DNA of 64,000 nt from Anoplolepis gracilipes (Eukaryota > Arthropoda > Insecta > Hymenoptera > Formicidae), in NCBI RefSeq assembly GCF_047496725.1, contig NC_132982.1:10231001-10295000 (forward strand). The letters are read 5' to 3'. Numbering within the stretch: the stretch's first letter is position 1; each line of letters begins with the position of its first letter. Below are positions 1 through 10,070 of this stretch, piece by piece. The notes beneath the pieces were generated by a model. That model ran no database searches. It had not been told where the DNA came from and saw nothing but the letters and a program-made list of their open reading frames with translations. A program made the position numbers and the translations under genes.

Positions 1-508
1 CGATGGCTTTTAGAGTAAACACATAGCACCGGTTATAATCATCTGGGAAGTGTTGTTTAACCGTAGGACTGTATACTGATTGAGTTTGCCTAATAAAAAA
101 TTGAATAGTCTGACAATGAATTTATCTATCTTATTAAATTTTTAATAATTGTAACGAAAAATTAAATTATTTGTGTGCGGTTCTGCGGAATTAATACGCA
201 CTACTCAGAAAAGTGTTTCCCAAATGACGTTTTTCCAAATTAGTCGGATAATTAATTAGAAAAATTCGAGATATATATAAAGCTTAAAGAAATATCTAAT
301 TAAAGCGTTTTATGATGCGTGATGGTTTGAAATTTGACTGATCTTGGCGAACAAAATGGATCGATTGGGAAACATCGATCTAAAGATTTGTAACTCGATA
401 CACCGCGGCTTAGCGCGTACGACACACTCGATCTCTAACTCGCATGACGAGTGCTTGTTTAATTCGAACTCAAGTCCTAAGTGTAACAAGTTTTGCATTT
501 GATTGCAG

Positions 509-1645
509 CGTTCACGACAAGAAGCACGTCTCCTATAGCAGGCATCATCCCGCGGCATATGTCGAAAGCTACGATGGTCCGGCGATGGGATATAACGAGC
601 GCGAGAGAATCCCCGACGCTCATCAGAGTACGTCGCATCACGACTCGAGATATTCCGATCTGGCACCGAAGTAAGTTGGAGCGTTTTCGGGCCCATTATT
701 ACCTCATATTATTCCACCATGGGATTTTCTGGGGAAAGCAATTTTCTTCTCGATAGTCTCGTTACCGACACTGTATGCACATCGATTAAGACTTAAGACG
801 TTGAAAATGAGACAGAGAGTTAAACGCCACACGGTGGCGATGTTACGTTAGATTTATACGAACGTAACGTCGTCCTGAAATTTTCTCTCTCTCCTTTTCT
901 TTTTTCTTTCTCTCATCGTTTCATCGGTCACGTTTGATTTCTTTACAGTTTCACCCTATCGTGGCGAAACCACGAACATACCGCCTCTTCCAAAACAGAA
1001 CCTCACAATAAAGTCTTTAGCGTATCACTAGAGTCGCAGTAAGTCTCTAATCGGAGCGCAATAAGCAATACAGCTTTCTATGATACGTAATGCTTTCACC
1101 TTGTTTGAGTATATATATATCAAATCTCTGGCGAGACTGAAAACTGTCTCTTCGTCATTTTCTTACTCGGCACGAACAGGGTTCCCACTCATCATATATG
1201 ATATCGCATCGTTTTCGCAGCCTATAGAGCTTACAGCTCGGATGATCGACGTTGTTTTATCTGCAATTTTGGTGTAGAAGAACAAATTTCATATCAACAA
1301 TCTCAGGAATGGAGCGTGTGATATTCGTACTTCTATATCCATAGCCATAGATTGAGCAAAACAATGTCGATTGTTTTGACTTCATAATTTAATGTGTGAT
1401 GGTGACGGTTTCTGAGATTTACTTGTTGAATTGTAATATCATGTGTCGACGCATTTGATGCAAGCCCGATGGTCACGATTTTTTCTCCCGGTTATTTCCA
1501 GGTGAGTGGGAACTCTGCGGGGGGTCGACCTCTCGCGTCTCTCACGTATACGCCTCTGCACGTAAGTCGCAAAGACTATTGTTACAAATGTTTCTGCGTC
1601 CTTTTATGCATTCGTTCGATCTGTTTATTTTCTGTTTTATTATTT

Positions 1646-1681
<36 letters not shown>

Positions 1682-2183
1682 CATTTTAAGGTCACAAATA
1701 GCATTGCAAGAGAATTAGGCTTTTCGCAACAAAAACAAGTAAGAAACATCTGAAACAGGGTCCAAGTGATTCTTCAGTTTCCTCTCGATTATAGAGACGC
1801 TTATCTTTGACTATGGAATATAGTATATTTAATAAAAGAAGCAATTATATACATATACTTACATCATACATATACATACACGATGTAAACTCGTACTACT
1901 CGTCGTGTCGAGTAATATCCATTCTGTAACGTTAATTTTTAGTTGAAAGGTACTTTTCTTCGCGGACAAGCATGTTTATTCTCTTCAACGTGTGTCGTGA
2001 TTATATTTTGCAATTGTAATCGAGACAGTCAAGTTATATGTATGATCTTATACTTTGATTTCGCTTCTTGGGCGGCTGCTATATCATATGTTAGTTCGCA
2101 AATGGCATTTTACTGTGGCAAGGACACGATATAGATGCGTTATGTTTAGCCCTTTCACTGCCAAAACCTACTTGTACGTAAAA

Positions 2184-2224
<41 letters not shown>

Positions 2225-2602
2225 CCGATCCTGCCGAACAGCGGAAAGGGTTAAACGAATGAGTACAACTCATTAGAAAGTGCAAATGCTATGACGTAAC
2301 TTATAAAATTCAAAGTCGAACGTTGAATGCGGCTGAAAATAATTATCAAACTCACGAATGTTGTTATATTGCAGAAATTGGGACTTTCCCAATGGTTGTC
2401 CACCAAGGTATCAACCAGCTGCCGGAGCTCCGCCTCCCTTAAGCACCGAATATGAACGACCGCCGCCCTATTACTATCCTGGACCGGGGCAAGTATTATC
2501 AAATAGTTTTAAATAAGCATTTTCAAAACTATCGCTCTTCGCGGTAGTTTGATTATAAATTTCAAGAGAAGGAAACATTCTCATCTTGTATTTCAGGGAT
2601 AG
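509..2602 (+). CDS. C-terminal exons of an unidentified Tyr/Pro-rich protein (partial)
   Basis: I do not recognise this gene. Three exons fit in phase: 509-670 (acceptor ttgcag before it, donor gtaagt after it), 2375-2489 (after attgcag, donor gtatta) and a tiny last piece 2597-2602 that adds Gly and stops at TAG. The reading continues from an exon upstream of the window, since the first exon starts at the third base of a codon. The visible tail is rich in Ser, His, Tyr and Pro; it contains SYSRHHPAAY, SRYSDLAPK, NWDFPNGCPP and ends ERPPPYYYPGPGQG. PPPY fits the PPxY ligand pattern of WW domains. Such tails are common in cytoplasmic ends of insect adhesion or signalling receptors, but that is inference. 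No membrane segment is inside the window. A long 3' untranslated region probably follows, with AATAAA signals near 5127 and 5413. Confidence 0.55.
671..2374 (+). other. Intron of the partial first gene
   Basis: This 1.7-kb stretch lies between two in-phase exons. I see no further coding exon. It holds two long poly-T runs (about 1648-1677 and 2186-2221) and a MITE-like inverted repeat at 2144-2256. Confidence 0.5.
2144..2256. mobile_element. Small MITE-like inverted-repeat element
   Basis: Left end GTTTAGCCCTTTCACTG (2144-2160) and the reverse complement of the right end, GTTTAACCCTTTCCGCTG (2239-2256), match except for one substitution and a small gap. The interior is mostly poly-T. Size about 113 bp with no coding capacity. 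It sits in an intron of the first gene. The outermost bases include TTAG/TTAA, which hints at a TTAA target site as in piggyBac-type elements, but the duplication is not exact. Confidence 0.5.
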
Positions 2603-3374
2603 AAATTAGGAAACAAGTACCGTGGCATGCACGAAAACTGCACTGAATAGTGTGGCGACGCACAGCCTCACGCGCAGCTACAAGCGAACGTTCAAGAAGA
2701 GAGACAAGACAGGATTTAAAAGAGACTACGTATAATACTTTGTTCCCGTTTGTTCCCGAGCGTGCCACGGTTTGTGCGAACACCAAAAGTTAAATTAAAG
2801 ACCAAGTTGATACAGACTGAAATAGGCCAATGATCCTTTCGCGACATATTTTTTTTTTTTTTTTCCTTTTATAAAGCGCAAATAATATGTGATGTTATGC
2901 GAATGTTTCATTTAGTATTTTTGTAAGAATTAATACTCGTATATTTTGGTACCGCGGAAGGAACATCATTCTAGATTAATGCGATTTGACTCGAGGATAT
3001 CGAGTCTTTTCGTTTCTTTTTTTCCTTTTTTTTGTTTTTTTCAACGTAGAGACAAACAACGTTGAATTTTTGGTTTGCTTGATATTCATTTTTTTTCAAG
3101 CAGTAACATCAAATACTTTTTATTATATTTCTTTGCATTTTCTCTCAGTCAAAGTAAATCATATAGCACACGGATAGAACAAGAAAATCGATCGAGAAAA
3201 AAAAATCAAAAGCGAACAAGCCGATGAGACAAAAGAGGGTTTTCCTTTCTTTCAACAATATATAAAGACTGTATGCGACACGTGAAAAGCTGCGCATATC
3301 TAATCGGTCGAATTATATAGCACAAATTGTATGCTGCCAATCCAGTGCATAGTTTTCCGTAAAGGACATCCGTT

Positions 3375-3375
<1 letters not shown>

Positions 3376-3422
<47 letters not shown>

Positions 3423-3425
3423 TAA
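3376..3425. repeat. (TA)n microsatellite
   Basis: Alternating TA over about 45 bp with one TG interruption near the end. The Ile-Tyr runs that it encodes in all frames are artefacts. Confidence 0.9.
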
Positions 3426-3663
3426 TACCGGATCCTGTCGATTCACCTCTTTGAGCACTGAACAAATGCCATATAAAAATGCCAAACGACACACGTGTGA
3501 TTATTTACACACATTCAAAGACACGTATCGAGTGTGCGCTATGAGGTTTATCACTTTGGATCTCGTTCATTTAGCTGAGAAGAAAAAGTACGTTAGAAAT
3601 TGAATCTTATATTCCGCCGATGTGCTCCCACTCATTTATGGCGGAGAGAAAATTTAGGTGGCC

Positions 3664-3678
3664 ACATATATATATATA

Positions 3679-3731
<53 letters not shown>

Positions 3732-3733
3732 AT
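3664..3733. repeat. (TA)n followed by (TG)n microsatellite
   Basis: TA tract with a TTTA break, then a short TATG/TGTG tail. Confidence 0.9.
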
Positions 3734-5040
3734 GTAGCCACTATATTATAAATACTCTGTGTATATGGATTTTTAAGTAGATTTTTTCTTACTACACTAT
3801 CTTACTGTGTAACTTGTCGATATAAGCGATGAGACGATTCTTACGCCGCGTAGATCGCGTTTAATCGTTTAATCTCGTCGTATCTAGGCGTCGTATGAAT
3901 CCTTCGATGTGTGTATTACTGCAACATCCGTCGTCCATTCGGGTACAGTAATTAATCGAGCACACAAATAATGTGCATGTAATTTCTTGCTCATGCATAA
4001 TTTATATATGACGAATCTAAGGAATTTCCGTAGTATATTTACTATTATAAACTTATTACTATTATGAACATTGTTTTTTAATCAAGTATTCAACTAAGAA
4101 TTAGTTTAATTATATAGTTTTTGCTTTTAGAAAACTATATCTAATATATCTACATCAACACACAAATTTTTAGCTAATGTCACTTAAATCCATCAAGTTT
4201 ATTAGGAATTCAACTCTGCTAGAAACTAGAAATCCAGTTATCCTTCATAAAAGAGAAAAAAAAAAGAAAAAGAAATTATTTGCTTTTGTTAATAAAGCGT
4301 GTATCATTTTTGAAGAATTCTTATTTATAAAAGATTCGTCATTTAATGTAAACTTACATTATTCGATATTGTTGAAAAAAAAAATAAAAGTTTCGTAATA
4401 TTATTTTGCTGTAACTCGAAAACAAGGGACATTAATGAAGGATGTTGTAAAACAATAATTAAGGACGGATCGACACCGAAGCGTTCCGGCTATTGCTCTC
4501 GCACACAACAGAGATTGATACCGGCATAATTCTGTTAAATTCATATTTTCATATCATATGCATAATCTTTATTTTGGAATAAATATTAAACATTTGATAT
4601 AGTTTTTTCTCGCGTATATTTTTAAACCGTTTAAAAATTAAACTTGAAAATTATGCCGGTTTTAATCCTCGATAAAAAATTATCAGAATTGATATGAGAA
4701 GTATGAAAGCAAAATTCATATTTTACTATCTCTATTAGAAAATACGTTTTTTTTTTAAATGTTTAAAATTATTTCAAAGTTTGTTTTTATTCAATTTTTT
4801 CCGCACATTGTGAGTTTCGCTTTGATATTCCTCGTATATAACATTACACATACCCACCGTGCTTGAGCGCCAAGTATTGGAATTGGAATTGGCAGAAAGT
4901 TAGTCTCGCTATTTTTCTTCATGTATCGTATGTAAACGCGGTGTGAATGGGATGTAAACGCACGAAAATAGAATATTAGAATGAGAAAGAGTACGCGAAT
5001 GAAAAGTGTGTGAAAATGTGTGTTATGTATACGTATACAT

Positions 5041-5055
5041 GTGTATGTGTGTGTG

Positions 5056-5096
<41 letters not shown>
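5041..5096. repeat. (TG)n microsatellite
   Basis: About 25 TG units with single-base interruptions, in the presumed 3' UTR. Confidence 0.9.
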
Positions 5097-5097
<1 letters not shown>

Positions 5098-6648
5098 AGA
5101 GAGATAATTGTCGCAATTTATAACAAAATAAAATTTTGCAAAAATCTCCGCCGTATCATTACCGTATCTATACTAGTAACGTAATCCTGCTAAATCTTAC
5201 GTCTTAATCTATCAATATTCGACACGATGTATGTATGCATTACGCGACTCGAAAGGAATAATGATGTTTAAATTAATGGTACGTAATAATCGAATATAGT
5301 GTGTGGATTATCTCGTGAAGCTCTTACACTCGCCAATGCCTCAAGCATACAAAAGCGACAAAGTGCGTTTCGGAGAACGAGTGCTACCACATTAACATAA
5401 TATTATCCAACAAATAAAAATCCGTAGCATAGTGCGCCTGAAATTCCGCCGAAAAAAAATGCGAAAATGCTGAAATTTCTCGATGCTATTTTTATAATGT
5501 AACGACGGTGTGTAGTGATGACTTGTATCTTGTATCGGGCACTCTTTCTCCACAAACACATTCAAGTAAACGCGGTGTGGAGAGCTAATGTGGATCGAAA
5601 AGAGATTGTTCTTTTCATCATTTTTCAGAAAGAGATGAGTTTGTGAAATTAGTAGAATCGGATTGAAGAGAAGAAAAGAGAAAAAGACATTGAATATCTT
5701 CGAATATATTGAAAATACATCTCTCTATCATATTCTACATTTATTATCATTATTTAGTATGTACATATGAAATAATTCCACTTGAAAAATTTTATATATG
5801 CTTCGTGTGCAATAAATTTATTATCTAGTTGTAAAATTCTTTGACAATTTTTGTAATCGTATTCGCTAATGTATTCACAATCGAACAATTTGGTACACAT
5901 GTTATTTCCTCTCCAATCCGATTCAAGAGACGGTAAAATTTCTTTATCTGTCATGACATTGTTGCATTAATAGTTAATGTTAGAATATTTACTCTTGTCT
6001 GCTCAATTTCCCAGGATACTAATATTTGAAACGGCAAACTAGTATCCTCTTCTTCCTTTTGTCCCTCCCTTCTTTTTTTTTTCATATAAATCATATTAAA
6101 TCTACCGCCATTCCACCGAAAATGTTTTTGATAAACTGCAATCTATATAGACAAGCAAGTTGTACACGTATTAAAACACTTGCGGTTTTTCAAAAATAAT
6201 TTGCGTATAAAAGATTGGTGGAATAGAGACAAGTGTACGAAAACTATTGCCATGATGACTATGATGTTTTTACAACTCACCGATTGTGTTTGTTAAAATT
6301 ATTATTATTACTATTATATTATTACTATGATATTATATTAAAAACATGAGTGTACTACACCAGTTTAAAATATATCTATTTTATATTAAATCGATAATGA
6401 GGTGTTATTTCTAATCCGTATTACAAATTTCTGATGTTATTAAACCAGTTTAGTTTGTAAGAGGTATACTTATTGTTGGAAGAGCTCACACATTTTGCGT
6501 GCATTGTTATTTCACGTATAAAATAGGAAATACTCCTCATTATAACAAACATTAACTATTATATTTTCTCTATACATGCATTTCAATTTTACAAAAAGGT
6601 TAGTGAAAAGATTGTTTATGGACGGAATCGATATCATGATATTTGACG

Positions 6649-9200
6649 TTAACAATTTACTCTGTTATCCTTTCCCCATTTACGCATAACGCGTATTATC
6701 TGCTCCACTTGAGAATTGGATGTCTTTTTAAGAAGCTGTATCACGTCTGACAACAGTTCTCTATACAACAAAAGACAAAATTTATAAATTAGTCGATATT
6801 TATGTCTCATGATATTTTACAAATGTGTGTAATATGCAAATCATACATACTTTGGTAATTTTTCTGCAACAATGTATTGAAAAGTACCACAACATGCGCC
6901 ACGTTTTCCTTCCCAATGTTCAGGACTTGGATCCATGCGCTCTAGCATATCAAAAGCCTTGGCTGCGTACCAGAATTCACCTACTTTGTAACACGCATTG
7001 GCAATCAATTGAAGTAAATTGAAGGATTCTGTTGATGTGTCCATCTTCAAGTACAATTCCCAGGCCAGTTCAGCTTTTTTATTCATTACATCTGAGTATA
7101 AAGACAAGTAAACGTCAGATTATTATTACATATATAATTTGTGCAAAAGAAAATTTTAATAAAAATTATACAAATATGAATATAAATAAATAAAAAAAGT
7201 ATATATATATATATATATGTTCTTACAACAATATGATAGAAGACTGATGTAAACGTAGTCGTTTTTATATTTTTCAGTATGTATTGTCAAGAAAGCTTCT
7301 TCCGCTTCTTTGAAATAACCTGCCCCAGTTTGCGCTTGGGCATAATTAAAGTTAAAATTGTCTTGATTGGAAAAGTATGTTTTTATAGAATTCAGGTATA
7401 ATCGAACCCGCTCAAATTGTCGATAAAGGAAGAAGAAAGAAGCCATGCATTGTCTACCGGGTATAGTATCGCATTCCGACGCCGAGGACCCTACTAGTTG
7501 AAAATATTGTTGTGCCGTTTTTATGCTGTCGCGCTAAAGAAATTTTCAATAAATGAAAAGCTTTAACGTCATGTGTAATTAAGATGCAAACTAATATCTA
7601 ATCGATTTAATAGTACATACAGAATTAGCCTCCTGACCCATAACAGCATTGACTATGCCCTTCAAAATATATTCTTGCGGAACTGCAGGTTCCAAATCTT
7701 TTATCAAATCGTAGGCTGCTTTGACATCGTCTTGTTTTAAATAATATATTACTAAATTAAGTCTGGCTTCAGGTATAACGTCGACCAAGTTGGGTAAAAT
7801 TTGCAAAGCATTTTCACCACCTCTGAATACCTACACGAAGAATAAATGAAAGAGATTCGAAAAGCGAAACATACATAAAGAAGTTGCAGATTCATACAAC
7901 TGTGTTGTGGCGTATAAGATCATGGCCGAAACTAAAGGAACTGGATATCTTTTCAACGAGCTGCTTCATCTCGGTTTGTGCAGCATTTCCATCGTACAAA
8001 CGAAAATGATTACATGCTTTCAGATTAATTGCAATTGCACTGTCTGGATATTTTTGCAGGTAGACTTGAAGCACTTCCTGAGCTACATCATAATAATCCA
8101 GCTTGTAATAGCATAACGCTACGTATACATTTAAAGCTAGATAATCTCTGAAAAGAAAATACATTTACGAGAATGACTTGAAACTATATTTGTTTTATTA
8201 AACGGAAATTACGTTTTGTTATAATTCTAGTGGGAAATTAAATATATCAGAAATATTCTCGTGTTAAGGAAACGAGAGAGGAAGAAAGATACCTGCAATT
8301 TTCCTGCAGTTGGGTAAGGAAATACAATTCGGAATCGGTTCTGGAGTCACATCTTTTAGCAATTTTCTTTCTAAACTTACACACATGTTACTTACAAAAA
8401 TATAAAGTGAATAAATATGATTGCAAAAAGATGTAACAAATAATGTACTAACCAGGTATATTTTTTTAAAAATTCCTTGTCAGCGAAAAGGGGGGAAGAG
8501 AAGGGGAGAAAATATTATCGTTACCAACCTGTTATCCAATAAGATTCTTTTATAAACATCAATAGCTTCTTGGTAATGAGCTTGTAAATAATGAATAGAC
8601 GCTAGACTGAGTTGATCCTCAATAACATCCTGTAACATTTGATGATATTCCATTAATTTTGATTCATTGCCCATCTTGTGAGCCAAGTGGAACAGAAGTC
8701 TGGTTTTCAGTTTGCCGCTTGGTGCATCCTCCAAGATTTTTTGTGACTCGGGATACATGCCCAGATAAAAGTAACAACACGCCAGATTTGTCAAGACATT
8801 TGGAGGTACGTAATCCTTTTTCCTCAAGTTTTCGTAGATTGTTGCTGCACGCTTGTAATCGCCTAAATGAAACGCGCAATATCCCATCCATAGATCTGTT
8901 TCCAAGTTGTTACCGGTACTGTTATCAAATTCCAGCAACGTCAAGGCTCCGATGTAATCTCGTTTCTCTAGGAAATCTTCCAACTTTGGTATTTCCTTAT
9001 GTGACGCTGATTTACGAACACCATCGGACGAGGCTGGTTTAGACCTCGACAAGATCTATTACAAATAAAAAATACATTTATATCAATGATAAATTATATG
9101 TCAATTTGTTTTTCGTTTCCCCATAAATATCAAAATTGCATTCGTATTATGTGTAAAAAATTATATAAAAATAAAAATATTAAATTCATAAATTTACCAT
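6649..9200 (-). CDS. Ttc26: Intraflagellar transport protein 56 (TTC26), complete
   Basis: IFT56/TTC26 is a TPR protein of the IFT-B complex that helps carry cargo into cilia. Exons in transcription order: 9200-9198 (only the ATG, then gtaaat), 9055-8529, 8147-7898, 7830-7621, 7533-7227, 7091-6851 and 6760-6649; every join keeps phase and gives 549 residues, close to the roughly 554 of the human protein. The start reads MILSRSKPA, which the family shares, and depends on the one-codon first exon. Diagnostic stretches are KLEDFLEKRDYIGALTLLEF, DLWMGYCAFHLGDYKRA, ALNVYVALCYYKLDYYDVAQ, PQEYILKGIVNA, IPGRQCMASFFFLYRQF and EGKRGACCGTFQYI. TPR helices fill most of its length. In insects only ciliated sensory neurons and sperm need it. 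An X-box-like site lies about 75 bp upstream of the ATG, at 9275-9287. Identification is firm. Confidence 0.93.
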
Positions 9201-9274
9201 TTTTACACCGTACACATATACGCGTATCTCTCTTTCTCTTTATCGATTATTTCATTTCATAAAGCGCAAAGCGC

Positions 9275-9287
9275 GTTGGCAAGCAAC
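9275..9287. promoter_or_regulatory. X-box-like (RFX) site upstream of TTC26
   Basis: GTTGGCAAGCAAC is an imperfect inverted repeat that differs by one base from the X-box half-site pattern GTTRCC-N-RGNAAC bound by RFX factors. It starts 75 bp upstream of the TTC26 ATG. X-boxes this close to the start are typical of ciliary genes. Match to consensus is from memory. Confidence 0.4.
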
Positions 9288-9973
9288 AATCAAAACATAA
9301 CAAACGGCAAGCATTGCACGTTTACATTAAAAATATTTCAATCTTTTCCAAAGATACATCGCGATGTAAAAGATGTGAATAATTATGATCCTGTTAATCT
9401 CTCTCATGTTGTCAAAGAATTGAAATATATAATTCAAAATTGACATTTCTGCCCGGTACTTCCAAATACATGCCGATTTTTCAGTGTCGAAGTCACGCAG
9501 CGCCAAACCTTGTTCAGTGGAGATTCGAACCCTACTTGGCCGAGACTCAAACCTTGCTTAGTACAGATTCCAACTTTATCAACGGATGGATTTCGAAAAA
9601 TTTGAATTTTATTCAAGCAAATTTATTTATCTACCTTTCAGTCGTCGTATATCTTGGATCAGACATTTAAAAAAAAAATGAAAATAGTAATATTCAATTG
9701 GAAATTAATAATATAATAAAATATATACACATTGGCGAAATAATGTCGATAATACAGTGCTGTAATAAAAAGTCAAAACTTGTCTGACTATGGTTCTTGT
9801 CTCCGCTAACCGCAAACAACGAGTTTTGTATTTTGTCCACGTTTTCCTCATTTAACAGAGTATTTGATTTGGTTTTGTCAAGTTTAGTCGACATATACTT
9901 TTCATTATTTGCAGCTAACAGTAAGTGAAAACATTAGCGCAGGAGCATGTTCGGTTTGAAACGAAATTATTGG

Positions 9974-9977
<4 letters not shown>

Positions 9978-10040
<63 letters not shown>
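9978..10040. repeat. (TA)n microsatellite
   Basis: About 30 uninterrupted TA units, ending 30 bp upstream of the THAP gene's ATG. Confidence 0.92.
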
Positions 10041-10048
<8 letters not shown>

Positions 10049-10070
10049 AAATTATGTATTATTTTAGGTT

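Larger units (their letters stand above)
2603..6648. other. Probable 3' UTR and convergent intergenic region
   Basis: No supported coding exon. The region is AT-rich and contains long TA tracts (about 3376-3425 and 3664-3720) and a TG tract (about 5041-5094). AATAAA signals near 5127 and 5413 could end the long 3' UTR of the upstream plus-strand gene. The minus-strand TTC26 gene ends at 6649, so the two genes are tail-to-tail. Confidence 0.5.
9201..10070. other. Head-to-head intergenic region with probable 5' exon of the THAP gene
   Basis: The region separates TTC26 (-) and the THAP gene (+). A donor-like ctaaca/gtaagt near 9916 and an acceptor attttag just before 10068 suggest a noncoding 5' exon of the THAP gene spliced to 10068. 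A long TA tract (about 9978-10040) lies in that small intron. No other coding exon seen. Confidence 0.4.

Noticed and set aside
3300..3603. Frames with Ile-Tyr repeats
   Set aside because: Translations of (TA)n tracts in a presumed 3' UTR.
9430..9670. tRNA-like segment on the minus strand with GGGTTCGAATCTC and a 76-codon plus-strand frame
   Set aside because: The T-arm has mismatches and no A box, acceptor stem or anticodon arm could be found; at most a decayed tRNA-derived fragment. The frame has no recognisable domain.
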